NCBI GenBank assembly: GCA_025964675.1
Contig: JAOPYI010000075.1
Coordinates: 1 to 56,553 of the forward strand
Origin: Sphaerisporangium sp.
GTDB lineage: Bacteria; Actinomycetota; Actinomycetes; Streptosporangiales; Streptosporangiaceae
Length of the DNA stretch: 56,553 nucleotides
Direction: 5' to 3'
Position 1 is the first letter of the stretch. Each line of letters begins with the position of its first letter. Of this stretch, positions 23,018-34,018 are shown piece by piece. The notes below the pieces were generated by a model. The model saw nothing but the letters and a program-made list of their open reading frames with translations, did not search any database and was not told the origin of the DNA. Both the position numbers and the translations under genes were made by a program.

Positions 23018-24505
23018 GTGCTCCTGACCATCTCGACGACCACGCGACCGGCCACCGATCTCGGCTTCCTGCTCCACAAGCATCCGGACCGGGTGCAGGA
23101 GTTCGGCCAGTCTTTCGGCATGGCCCGGGTCTTCTACCCCGAGGCCACCGCCGGGCGCTGCACGGCCGCGCTCATGCTCGAGGTGGACCCGATCCGCCTG
23201 GTGCGCTCCCGCGGCAAGGCCTCGCCCGACTTCAGCCTGAGCCAGTACGTCAACGACCGCCCGTACGCGGCCTCCTCGATGCTCGCCGTCGCGCTCGCGG
23301 ACGTCTTCAGGACCGCCCGCGCGGGCCACTGCAAGGCCAGGCCCGAGCTGGCGGCAGGGCCGATCGAGCTGGAGGTCACGGTGCCCGCGCTGCCTTGCCG
23401 GGGTGGTCCTGAGCTCGCGCATCAGCTCTTCGAGCCGCTCGGCTGGCAGGTCGAGGCGCGCGCCCTGCCGCTCGACGACGGGTTCCTGGAGTGGGGCGAC
23501 TCGAGGTACGTACGGCTGGTGCTGCGCGGGCCGGTGCGGCTGGCCGACGCCCTGAACCACCTGTACGTCATGCTCCCGGTGCTCGACGACGCCAAGCACT
23601 ACTGGATCGCCTCCGACGAGGTCGACAAGCTGATCCGCGCGGGGCAGGGCTGGCTGGCGTCCCACCCCGAGCGCGGGCGGATCACGCGCCGCTACCTCGG
23701 CCGCCGCAGGAGCCTGACGAACACCGCCTTCGCCCGCCTGGCGGAGCTGGGCGATGACGTCGAGGAGGACCTGGAGCCTCCGGTAGAGGAGGAAGCCACC
23801 GAGACCGCGGAGGTGGCCGAAACCGGGGAGGCGGTAGAGGCCCGCGAGACCCTTGAGGCGACGGACGCGACGGACGGCGCCGAGGAGCCGCGGGCCCAGG
23901 AGCCCCGGACGCCGCTCAACCTGCTGCGCAGGGAGGCGGTCGTCGCGGTGCTCGCCGAGGTGGGCGCGCGTACCGTCGTCGACCTCGGCTGCGGATCCGG
24001 CCAGCTCGTCGGCGAGCTGCTGAAGAACCCCGAGATCGGGAAGGTCACCGGCGTGGACGTCTCGGCGCGGGCGCTCGCCATGGCGGCCCGCCGCCTGAAG
24101 CTCGACCGGATGCCGGAGGCGCGGCGGGCCCGACTCCACCTCTTCCAGGGCGCCCTGACCTACACCGACGAGCGGTTCGCCGGTTACGACGCGGCCGTGC
24201 TGATGGAGGTGGTGGAACACGTCGACCCGCCCCGGCTCGCCGCGCTCGGACGGGTGGTGTTCGGCACGGCCAGGCCGCGGGTCGTGGTCGTGACGACGCC
24301 CAACAGCGAGTACAACGTCCGGTACGAGTTCCTCACCGGCATGCGCCACCCCGACCACCGCTTCGAGTGGACCCGCGCGGAGTTCGCCGCGTGGGCCGAG
24401 GGCGTCTGCCAGGAGTACGGCTACCACGCGACGTACCGGCCCGTCGGCGATGAGGACCCCGAGGTGGGACCGCCGACCCAGATGGGGGTGTTCAGCCGTG
24501 GCTGA
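23018..24505 (+). CDS. hen1: Hen1: RNA 3'-terminal ribose 2'-O-methyltransferase
   Basis: A 495-residue bacterial Hen1. The N-terminal domain (VLLTISTTTRPATDLGFLLH, then KHPDRVQ) is the ligase-activating module that partners Pnkp. An acidic Glu/Thr/Ala linker lies around 250-300. The C-terminal methyltransferase has the SAM loop VVDLGCGSGQLVGELL (about 319-334) and the manganese/ribose site EVVEHVD, with E397, E400 and H401, plus H447 in PDHRFEW. It marks the 3' end before ligation so that a repaired RNA cannot be cut again at the same site. The GTG at 23018 matches the family start; a longer frame from 22733 runs through the MarR relic. It overlaps pnkp by eight bases. Confidence 0.95.
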   Translation: MLLTISTTTRPATDLGFLLHKHPDRVQEFGQSFGMARVFYPEATAGRCTAALMLEVDPIRLVRSRGKASPDFSLSQYVNDRPYAASSMLAVALADVFRTARAGHCKARPELAAGPIELEVTVPALPCRGGPELAHQLFEPLGWQVEARALPLDDGFLEWGDSRYVRLVLRGPVRLADALNHLYVMLPVLDDAKHYWIASDEVDKLIRAGQGWLASHPERGRITRRYLGRRRSLTNTAFARLAELGDDVEEDLEPPVEEEATETAEVAETGEAVEARETLEATDATDGAEEPRAQEPRTPLNLLRREAVVAVLAEVGARTVVDLGCGSGQLVGELLKNPEIGKVTGVDVSARALAMAARRLKLDRMPEARRARLHLFQGALTYTDERFAGYDAAVLMEVVEHVDPPRLAALGRVVFGTARPRVVVVTTPNSEYNVRYEFLTGMRHPDHRFEWTRAEFAAWAEGVCQEYGYHATYRPVGDEDPEVGPPTQMGVFSRG

Positions 24506-27011
24506 GATCAGCGTGCCGGCGATGTCGCTGGTCGTGCTCGTGGGAGTGTCGGGCAGCGGCAAGTCGACGTTCGCCCGCAAGCACTTCAAGCCGACCCAGG
24601 TGATCTCCTCGGACTTCTGCAGGGGCCTGGTCTCCGACGACGAGAACGACCAGGAGTCGACCCCCGACGCCTTCGACGTGCTGCACTACATCGTCGGCAC
24701 GCGGCTCAGGCGCGGGCTGCTGACGGTCGTGGACGCCACCAACGTCCAGTGGGAGGCCCGGGGGAAGCTCGTCGAGCTGGCGAGGAGCCACGACGTGCTG
24801 GTGGACGCCATCGTGCTCGACGTGCCCGAGGAGGTCGCGGTCGCCCGCAACGCGCTGCGCCCCGACAGGGACTTCGGCGCCCACGTGATCACCCGGCAGC
24901 GCAAGGATCTGCGGCGATCACTGTCCAAGATCTCCAGGGACGGCTTCCGTCGTGTGCACGTGCTTCGGGGCGGCGACATCGACGAGGCCACGATCGGCTA
25001 TGAGAAGGCCTGGACGGACCGGCGGGAGCTGACCGGCCCCTTCGACATCATCGGCGACGTGCACGGCTGCCGGGCCGAGCTGGAGACCCTGCTGACCGGG
25101 CTCGGCTGGGAGTTGCGCCACGACGACACGGGACGGCCCGTCGGCGCCGAGCACCCTGAGGGCAGGACCGCCATCTTCGTCGGCGACCTCGTCGACCGGG
25201 GTCCCGACTCGCCGGGCGTGCTGCGGCTGGTCATGGGCATGGTGGCGGAGGGTACGGCGCTGTGCGTGTCGGGCAACCACGAGCAGAAGCTCGTCCGCGC
25301 GCTGAACGGCCGCAAGGTCCAGATCACGCACGGGCTCGAGCGGTCCCTGGAGCAGCTCGCCGGCGAGCCGGAGGAGTTCCGCGAGGCGGCGAGGGCGTTC
25401 ATGGACGGGCTGATCAGTCACTACCAGCTCGACGGCGGCAAACTGGTCGTGGCCCACGCCGGCCTCAAGGAGGCCTACCACGGCCGCGCGTCCGGACGGG
25501 TGCGCTCCTTCGCGCTCTACGGCGACACGACGGGGGAGACCGACGAGTACGGCCTTCCGGTGCGGTACCCGTGGGCGAAGGATTACCGGGGCCTGGCCAT
25601 GGTCGTGTACGGCCACACACCGATCCCCGAGGCGGAGTGGGTCAACAACACCATCTGCGTGGACACCGGCTGCGTGTTCGGCGGGAAGCTCACCGCGCTG
25701 CGCTACCCCGCGCGAGAGGTGGTCTCGGTCCCGGCGGAGCGGGTCTGGTACGAGCCCACCCGACCGCTGGCCCCGGTCGTGGTGCGCGATCCCGGGCTGC
25801 TCGACATCGGGGACGTCCAGGGCACCAGGTACGTCGAGATCCGCGACGGCGGCAAGGTGAAGATCCGCGAGGAGAACGCCGCCGCCGCGCTGGAGATCAT
25901 GAGCCGGTTCGCCGTCGACCCGCGCTGGCTCGTCTACCTGCCGCCGACGATGGCCCCGCCGGAGACCTCGCGGCTGGACGGCTACCTGGAGCACCCCGCG
26001 GAGGCGTTCGAGGAGTTCGTGAGGGCCGGGGTCACCGAGGTGGTGTGCGAGGAGAAGCACATGGGCTCGCGGGCGGTCGCCGTGCTGGCGCGCACGCCCG
26101 AGGCCGCCGCGGCGCGGTTCGGGATCGCCGACGGCACCTGCGGGATCGTGCACACCCGCACCGGGCGCCCGTTCTTCGACGATCCCGCGCTGATGGGCGA
26201 GCTGGTGGCCCGGCTGCGGGGGGCCGTGACGGACGCCGGGCTCTGGGAGGACCTCGGCACCGACTGGCTGGTGCTCGACGCCGAGCTGCTGCCCTGGTCG
26301 GCCAAGGCCGGGGGGCTGATCCGCGAGCAGTACGCCGCCGTGGGCGCCGCGGCCCGAGCGGCCCTGCCCGAGGCGGTGGCGGTGTTGGAGGCGGCGGCCG
26401 GGCGCGGTCTGGATGTGGGCGATCTGGTGGACCGCACCCGACGCCGCTTCGCCAACGCTGCCCGGTTCAGGGACGCTTACGCGCGGTACTGCTGGCCTGT
26501 GTCCGGTATCGCCGGGGTACGGCTCGCGCCGTTCCAGATCCTCGCCATGGAGGGGCGGGCGGCGGCGGGGGAGGAGCCGCACTCCTGGCACCTGTCGACG
26601 CTGGCGCGTCTGACCTCGGACATCATCACCCCGACCAGGCACATCTTCGTCTCGTTGGCCTCAGAGGAGTCGCGCGCGGCGGCGACCGAGTGGTGGACTG
26701 CGCTCACCGAGGCCGGAGGCGAGGGCATGGTCGTCAAGCCCGCGCACCCTGTGGCCGGCCGCGTGCAGCCGGGGGTGAAGGTGCGCGGACGGGAGTACCT
26801 CCGGATCATCTACGGGCCTGACTACACCGAGAGCCTGGACGCGCTGCGTGGCCGCTTCCTCGGCAGGAAGCGGTCGCTGGCCCTGCGCGAGCACGCGCTC
26901 GGGCTGGAGTCGCTGGCGCGGCTGGCCGGAGGTGAGCCGCTCTGGCGGGTCCACGAGGCGGTGTTCGCGGTCCTCGCCCTGGAATCGGAGCCCGTCGACC
27001 CGAGGCTCTGA
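24498..27011 (+). CDS. pnkp: Pnkp: polynucleotide kinase-phosphatase-ligase
   Basis: An 837-residue three-domain RNA repair enzyme. The kinase domain has the P-loop GVSGSGKST (K22) and FGAHVITRQRKDLRRSL. The 2',3'-phosphatase domain (calcineurin-like) shows DIIGDVHGC (about 184-192), FVGDLVDRGPDS and SGNHEQK, with VYGHTPIPEAEW near its end. The ligase domain has nucleotidyl lysine K520 in CEEKHMGSRA and closes with EGMVVKPAHP and VKVRGREYLRIIYGPDY. It heals and seals tRNA-type breaks left by ribotoxins. Its GTG start lies inside the end of hen1, so both are made together. Length and motif order match the family. Confidence 0.95.
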   Translation: MAEISVPAMSLVVLVGVSGSGKSTFARKHFKPTQVISSDFCRGLVSDDENDQESTPDAFDVLHYIVGTRLRRGLLTVVDATNVQWEARGKLVELARSHDVLVDAIVLDVPEEVAVARNALRPDRDFGAHVITRQRKDLRRSLSKISRDGFRRVHVLRGGDIDEATIGYEKAWTDRRELTGPFDIIGDVHGCRAELETLLTGLGWELRHDDTGRPVGAEHPEGRTAIFVGDLVDRGPDSPGVLRLVMGMVAEGTALCVSGNHEQKLVRALNGRKVQITHGLERSLEQLAGEPEEFREAARAFMDGLISHYQLDGGKLVVAHAGLKEAYHGRASGRVRSFALYGDTTGETDEYGLPVRYPWAKDYRGLAMVVYGHTPIPEAEWVNNTICVDTGCVFGGKLTALRYPAREVVSVPAERVWYEPTRPLAPVVVRDPGLLDIGDVQGTRYVEIRDGGKVKIREENAAAALEIMSRFAVDPRWLVYLPPTMAPPETSRLDGYLEHPAEAFEEFVRAGVTEVVCEEKHMGSRAVAVLARTPEAAAARFGIADGTCGIVHTRTGRPFFDDPALMGELVARLRGAVTDAGLWEDLGTDWLVLDAELLPWSAKAGGLIREQYAAVGAAARAALPEAVAVLEAAAGRGLDVGDLVDRTRRRFANAARFRDAYARYCWPVSGIAGVRLAPFQILAMEGRAAAGEEPHSWHLSTLARLTSDIITPTRHIFVSLASEESRAAATEWWTALTEAGGEGMVVKPAHPVAGRVQPGVKVRGREYLRIIYGPDYTESLDALRGRFLGRKRSLALREHALGLESLARLAGGEPLWRVHEAVFAVLALESEPVDPRL

Positions 27012-27062
27012 GGGGCGCCGACCCCAGGGCGAGGTTCGCCAGGCCCCGGGTTTCAAGGCACG

Positions 27063-27707
27063 TCAGGACGCCATCGGCCGGACCGCCGGGGCCGGCAGGG
27101 GCACGACCTCCCGGCGGTGGTACGCCTGAAGCTCCTCGCCGCCCTCGTACAGCGCCACCAGGGCGGTGAGGCACGGCTCGACCACGACCGGGTCGGTGAT
27201 GCGGCGCCCGCCGAGGTGGGTGCCTGCGGCGTCGTACAGCACCTCGTACATGAGGGTGGACTCGAAGATCAGCAGCTCGGGCAGCGGCTCGGACCGTTCG
27301 TAGGGCCGGACGGCCGAGGCGGGCACCACCCGGGCCTGCTCCCCGGCCTCCGAGCGGGCGTCGAGTACGTGCAGCTCCCACTGCATGTACGGCGTGAGGG
27401 GCGGCTCGACGACGCGGACGCGCCGGAACTCGGCGTACCCGGCGTACTCGGCGGCCAGCGAGCCGCGCAGCCCGTCGATCAGCTGAAGGGAACGTTCCCA
27501 GTCGCCTTCGGTCATCGCGACCCAGCTCGGCTCGTAGGGCTCGTAGAAGTTCTGGGCGCGTTCGAGCTTCCAGACGACGCCCTCGGCGCTCTCGTAGGCC
27601 TCCCGGAACTCCGGGCCGTACATGTCCGGCGGCATTACCGCCGCCTCCACATAACGCACCCGCTCGAAAACGTGGCAATCAAGTTGATTGTCCGTTATCG
27701 GGACCAT
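27063..27707 (-). CDS. DUF6879-like protein
   Basis: A 214-residue soluble acidic protein. The middle part has AEGVVWKLERAQNFYEPYEP, then FRRVRVVEPPLTPYMQWELH and PELLIFESTLMYEVLYDAAG. This pattern matches the DUF6879 family, small proteins widespread in actinomycetes and often beside helix-turn-helix regulators. No enzymatic motif is visible. It is convergent with pnkp, with 51 bases between stops. The start (MVPITDNQLDCHVFERVRYV) is the first ATG of the frame. Confidence 0.7.
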   Translation of the reverse strand: MVPITDNQLDCHVFERVRYVEAAVMPPDMYGPEFREAYESAEGVVWKLERAQNFYEPYEPSWVAMTEGDWERSLQLIDGLRGSLAAEYAGYAEFRRVRVVEPPLTPYMQWELHVLDARSEAGEQARVVPASAVRPYERSEPLPELLIFESTLMYEVLYDAAGTHLGGRRITDPVVVEPCLTALVALYEGGEELQAYHRREVVPLPAPAVRPMAS

Positions 27708-27909
27708 CGGCTACTCCTCGTCGTTCGGGTGCGGAGCCCGTGGCGGGTCGCCAGAGGGCTGGTGGCGCTGGGGTATTCGCGAAGAACGTGCGCCACCATG
27801 CCCGGACCCGCGCGAGCCGAAACCCGGGAATGGCGGCTGTCGGGAGAATAGGCCGATCATGAGACGGCTGACTGGGAGCGTCAAGACCCAAATCGCGGAG
27901 ACGCCAAGA

Positions 27910-27938
27910 GCCGGGTGGACCACAAGGGTCCACCCGGC
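27910..27938 (-). terminator. 12-bp stem terminator after the PadR-DUF1707 operon
   Basis: GCCGGGTGGACC and GGTCCACCCGGC form a perfect 12-bp stem with a 5-base loop (27922-27926). It lies 29 bases beyond the DUF1707 stop on the minus strand and upstream of the DUF6879 gene, so it insulates the two units. Confidence 0.75.
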
Positions 27939-27966
27939 CGTGACGCTCGACCGGCCCCGCGGGGCC

Positions 27967-28470
27967 TCAGAGGCGGCGCCGCACGCGAGGCTGATGGTGC
28001 CGGTGGCGCAGGAGGCCCATCAGCACGGCTAGGACGATCCAGGCGATGAACAGCATCTTCATCGCCCCGAACAGCGGCCACAGCGAACCGGAGACCAGGC
28101 AGGCGGCGAGCACCATCAGCAGGAGGAGCGGGAAGACCGGCGGCCCGCCGTGGCCGCGCCGGCGCCGCTGGAACCGCTCCCGGCGCGCGTCGGCCATGTA
28201 GTGGCCCCAGGTTCCGAGATCGGCACGGGGCGGCGGTGCCCATCCGCCCGCCCAGCGGTGGTCGTACTCCACCGGGCGGGGCACGGGCGGCACGGGTAGG
28301 TCGGCGATCACCCGCCGCAGGTCGCCGGCCGTACGGGCGGCCAGGGTGCCGTCGAGCCGTTCGTCGAGCTCGGCGTGGGTGAGACGGCCCTGCGCGAAGT
28401 GCTCGCGGAGGGCGGTCATCACCTCGTCGCGTTCCGCGTCACCGATCCGCAGATCGTCCCGCGAGGTCAT
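27967..28470 (-). CDS. DUF1707 protein with C-terminal membrane segments
   Basis: A 167-residue protein. DUF1707 occupies about 1-60: LRIGDAERDEVMTALREHFA, then GRLTHAELDERLDGTLAART. Two adjacent hydrophobic segments follow a basic stretch: PVFPLLLLMVLAACLVSG and MKMLFIAWIVLAVLMGLL. The tail is basic and His/Arg-rich. The family is common beside regulators in actinomycetes and is thought to act at the membrane; its role is unknown. It follows the PadR gene by six bases, so both are one operon. Confidence 0.88.
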   Translation of the reverse strand: MTSRDDLRIGDAERDEVMTALREHFAQGRLTHAELDERLDGTLAARTAGDLRRVIADLPVPPVPRPVEYDHRWAGGWAPPPRADLGTWGHYMADARRERFQRRRRGHGGPPVFPLLLLMVLAACLVSGSLWPLFGAMKMLFIAWIVLAVLMGLLRHRHHQPRVRRRL

Positions 28471-28476
28471 CGAGGG

Positions 28477-29208
28477 TCACTCCTCTGAGGTGTCGCCGTC
28501 GGCCAGAATCTGGTAGAGCTTGCGCCGGGTCTCGGCCAGGATCTGCTTCGCCTGTCCGATTTGCCCGTCACTGCCAGTCTGCGCTATCTGGAAGAGCGCC
28601 GCGGCGGCCTGGCGGGACAGATCGAAGAGTTCGTACACCGTGTCGTCGACGTTCGGCGTCATGTCCTCCCAGGGGGACCGCACCTCGTCGGGGTGCTCGG
28701 CCACGTAGGCGAGGCCCGCCTCGGTGAGCTGGAAGGTCTTGCGGCCTTCGGTCTCCTCCGCGCGTACGAGACCCTCGTCGGTGAGCTGCTGGAGCGCCGG
28801 GTAGACCGCGCCGGGACTGGGCCTCCAGCCGCCCTGGGTGCGCTGGGCGATCTCCTGGATGACCTGGTAGCCGTTGCGCGGCTCCTCGGCGAGCAGGGCC
28901 AGGATGGCCGCGCGGACGTCGCCGCGCTTGGCCTTGCGGCCGCCGCCCCTGCCGAAGGGCGGCCGCCCGCCCCCGAACCCGAAACCGGGCCCGAAGGGGC
29001 CTCGCCCGAAGTCCCAGGGCCTCGGGCCCGGGCGGCCCCTGTGACGGCGCTCCCCGCCGTCCTCGTCAACGGGGCCGTGGTGGCCCTGAGGGTCGCGGTG
29101 GTGTGCCTGATGCCAGGCGGCCATCGACCCGAGTGCGGCGATGGCCGCCCCCTTGAAGGCGCGAGGGTGTGGCCAGGGCGGTCCGCCCATCGCATACGCG
29201 TGTGTCAT
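28477..29208 (-). CDS. PadR-family transcriptional regulator with Gly/Pro/Arg-rich N-terminus
   Basis: A 243-residue protein. The first ~95 residues are low-complexity Gly, Pro, Arg and Phe. The PadR winged helix follows: RAAILALLAEEPRNGYQVIQ, then GWRPSPGAVYPALQQLTDEG and LVRAEETEGRKTFQLTEAG. The C-terminal helices (VYELFDLSRQAAAALFQIAQ) mediate dimerisation, as in PadR subfamily 1. It probably controls itself and the DUF1707 gene through the paired sites at 29222-29271. The ligand is unknown. Confidence 0.92.
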   Translation of the reverse strand: MTHAYAMGGPPWPHPRAFKGAAIAALGSMAAWHQAHHRDPQGHHGPVDEDGGERRHRGRPGPRPWDFGRGPFGPGFGFGGGRPPFGRGGGRKAKRGDVRAAILALLAEEPRNGYQVIQEIAQRTQGGWRPSPGAVYPALQQLTDEGLVRAEETEGRKTFQLTEAGLAYVAEHPDEVRSPWEDMTPNVDDTVYELFDLSRQAAAALFQIAQTGSDGQIGQAKQILAETRRKLYQILADGDTSEE

Positions 29209-29221
29209 GTCGTTCCCCTAA

Positions 29222-29271
29222 TATCGCGATCGACTTCCGACCGCTCTCGATGCCTCAACGATATATCGCGA
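29222..29271. promoter_or_regulatory. Paired TATCGCGA boxes before the PadR gene
   Basis: TATCGCGA occurs at 29222-29229 (within the palindrome ATCGCGAT) and again at 29264-29271 (within CGATATATCGCGAACG). The start-to-start distance is 42 bases, four helical turns, so both boxes face the same side. AT-rich TATCG words are typical of PadR operators. Autoregulation by the adjacent PadR is inference. Apart from these boxes the gene-free stretch 29209-29687 shows nothing I can identify. Confidence 0.55.
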
Positions 29272-29687
29272 ACGTTCTGAAAAGCAAGCCAACGCGAAAA
29301 AGCGTCAGATGCCTGGCGCCGCCGTCGTCGCTCGGCGTACACGCGGGTCCCGGGCTGGTCGCCGCGCACCGTACGGTGACCGGCAGGGAACCGGCGGCCA
29401 CTTTTTCCAAACAAGTGACGCAGATCACCCGTACCCGGGAACAGACTCTGAGATCCGAGCGTTATCAGGTTTCGGACGGGATCGTTCTGCTCTGAGAGGG
29501 CTGGGGGGTGCTCTTGGAGCGGAACGGTCCCGTCTTCCCTTTGCCCGGCCTTCCGTGCCGTGGCCAGGCAGGATGCCGCACGGTGACCGCCGCGGCTTCG
29601 CCCGGCGGCGACACGCCGGTCGGTTAACGAGAAGGTTCCGGCAATTGGCCGAGTTTTTGCCGTAAGGTGCCCGATCGTGATTTACGC

Positions 29688-30419
29688 ATGATGGGGCATA
29701 CACACGCGCTGAGCGGTGCCACGGCCTGGCTCCTCCTCGCGCCCGGGCTGGCCGCGCTCCCGGCGGCCACGGGGTCCGCGGCAGATCTGACGCCGGTGGT
29801 GGCCAACATGCTCTCGCCGGCCGAGCTCATCGCGGGGACGCTGGTCTGCGCTGGCGCGGCGATGCTCCCCGATCTCGACCATCCGCACGCGACGATCGCC
29901 CAGACGTTCGGCCCGGCCACCTGGGTGCTCGCCAAGGCGTTCAACTGGGCCAGCGGGGGACACCGGCACGCGACCCACTCGCTGCTGTTCGCCGTCGTCG
30001 CGGGCCTCGGCTCCCATATGCTCGCCGGCCGCTATCCGGTGGGCCGCGACATCGTGGTCATCCTGATGATCGGGCTGGCGCTACGGGCCATCGGCATCGG
30101 CATCCCGGGCAGGACCATCACCTCGGCGCTGGTGAACATCGGCCTGACCGCGGGCACCTTCCTGATGCTGCACTCCCGCGAGGTGCAGTACCTCTGGCTG
30201 GGCCTCGCCATCGCGATCGGATGCCTCGCCCACGTGGTCGGCGACTGCCTGACCGAGCGGGGGTGCCCGGTGCTCTGGCCGCTCAAGCACCGCTGGGTCC
30301 TGCCGTACAGGATCGGCATCAAGACCGGCAGGGCGTTCGAGGTGAAGATCCTCGGCCCCGTGCTCTCGGTCGTCGTGATAGGCCTGTTCGCGGCACGTCT
30401 CATGCCGGCGTCCCTCTGA
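29688..30419 (+). CDS. Membrane-bound metal-dependent hydrolase (YdjM family)
   Basis: A 243-residue protein with several membrane helices. The family start MMGHTHALSGATAWLLLAPG contains a metal-binding histidine pair. AAMLPDLDHPHATIAQTF holds the D-x-D-H box, and GGHRHATHSLLF and AHVVGDCLTERGCPVLWPLK complete the metal-binding set. These proteins are called LexA-binding inner-membrane putative hydrolases in databases; the substrate is not known. Start could be GTG 29667, ATG 29688 or ATG 29691; the last two fit the family best. Confidence 0.88.
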   Translation: MMGHTHALSGATAWLLLAPGLAALPAATGSAADLTPVVANMLSPAELIAGTLVCAGAAMLPDLDHPHATIAQTFGPATWVLAKAFNWASGGHRHATHSLLFAVVAGLGSHMLAGRYPVGRDIVVILMIGLALRAIGIGIPGRTITSALVNIGLTAGTFLMLHSREVQYLWLGLAIAIGCLAHVVGDCLTERGCPVLWPLKHRWVLPYRIGIKTGRAFEVKILGPVLSVVVIGLFAARLMPASL

Positions 30420-30440
30420 CCGCCTACCAGCGGGTAACTT

Positions 30441-30474
30441 GATGTCGAGATATATGACCGGATATCTTGATATC
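30441..30474. promoter_or_regulatory. Imperfect 13-bp dyad upstream of aconitase
   Basis: GATGTCGAGATAT and ATATCTTGATATC face each other across 8 bases and match at 11 of 13 positions. The surrounding 40 bases are AT-rich and repeat the word GATxTCGAGA. It lies about 150 bases upstream of acn and just after the hydrolase gene. A repressor site for acn is plausible. Confidence 0.45.
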
Positions 30475-30495
30475 GAGACATCCGCTGCGACCAGA

Positions 30496-30515
30496 GGTGG
30501 TTAGGCGAGCCTAAC
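30496..30515. promoter_or_regulatory. Iron-box-like palindrome upstream of aconitase
   Basis: GTTAGGC-GA-GCCTAAC is a perfect 7-bp-arm palindrome at 30500-30515. By my own alignment, the 19-base window 30496-30514 agrees at 13 positions with the DtxR/DmdR-type box TTAGGTTAGGCTCACCTAA. It lies about 105 bases before the acn start. Aconitase carries a [4Fe-4S] cluster, so iron control would make sense. Confidence 0.5.
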
Positions 30516-30621
30516 GGCGATGGCACTTCCACCGGTGCGGCAGGATCTATGGGGCGAACCCGGCATAGTGTGCGACCCATCATCAGTGACGATGAGCGTG
30601 AAATGAGGGAGGCGAGTCTCC

Positions 30622-33414
<2,793 letters not shown>

Positions 33415-33471
33415 GCAGGGTACGGCGGGGCCGAGGCCCCGCTCTCGGGGGTATAACTCCGACACAACGGG

Positions 33472-33502
33472 CAGCCCGGCGGAACACCCATCCGCCGGGC
33501 TG
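33472..33502 (+). terminator. Terminator of aconitase
   Basis: CAGCCCGGCGGA and TCCGCCGGGCTG form a perfect 12-bp stem with a 7-base loop, ending 88 bases after the acn stop. A smaller GGGGCC-GA-GGCCCC hairpin lies just before it (33428-33441). Confidence 0.8.
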
Positions 33503-34018
33503 TTCGCCATGCGCCTATCGCGTCACGCAGGTCTCGTCGGTGGTCTGGTAGCGCAGGTCGCCGCCGATCACCTTGCCGTAGGGCCCGGCTGGCACACTGT
33601 CCTGACTTCCTCACTTATAGCGAATCGACAGTATGGGTCAGACCACTGTCCGGCCGAGGCGCTCGGCCAGGAACTCCATTGCTTGGAAATCGTGGCCGGG
33701 GGTTCAAGTGCTCTCGGATGAAATGACATGTCGCTAAATACAGTCAGGGGTGGTTTGGCGTTGATTGCTCTGATTCTTGCCGCTCGTCCTTGAATATTGG
33801 GTGAGATTTTCTCCCTGTCGGGGATTGATGGAGAGGTGCCGGTCGTCGTCGCTGGTCCAGGCCGGTCTGCGGCTTGTCTTCGCCGGTTCTAAGGGGCCGA
33901 TTCGCTTGGCCGGGGCGGTGATCCGGCGTTCGTGGACGAAATTTACTACTCCCGGAGACTCCGTTCATTCACCGAAATTTCATGGCTTGTAGGGTCATGT
34001 CAAGAAAGGGAGGAGTGC
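33503..34018. other. Gene-free stretch with a possible minus-strand relic
   Basis: A minus-strand frame between 33610 and 33515 reads SVPAGPYGKVIGGDLRYQ, then TTDETCVTR and a stop. It looks like the C-terminal end of a small secreted or envelope protein whose remainder is gone, but I cannot name the family. The rest (33620-34018) is lower in GC than average, has no convincing frame, and contains the promoter region of the following P450 with its AAAGGGAGGAG ribosome site at 34005-34015. Confidence 0.35.

Noticed and set aside
22826-24589. Long minus-strand frame opposite hen1
   Set aside because: It is a GC-rich shadow of the Hen1 reading frame with no ribosome site and no family features.
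33640-33720. tRNA-Ser-like words (TTGCTTGGAAATCG and GGGGGTTCAAGT)
   Set aside because: The acceptor, anticodon and T stems do not pair properly (several wobbles and mismatches), and no CCA-side stem fits. It is at most a chance likeness.
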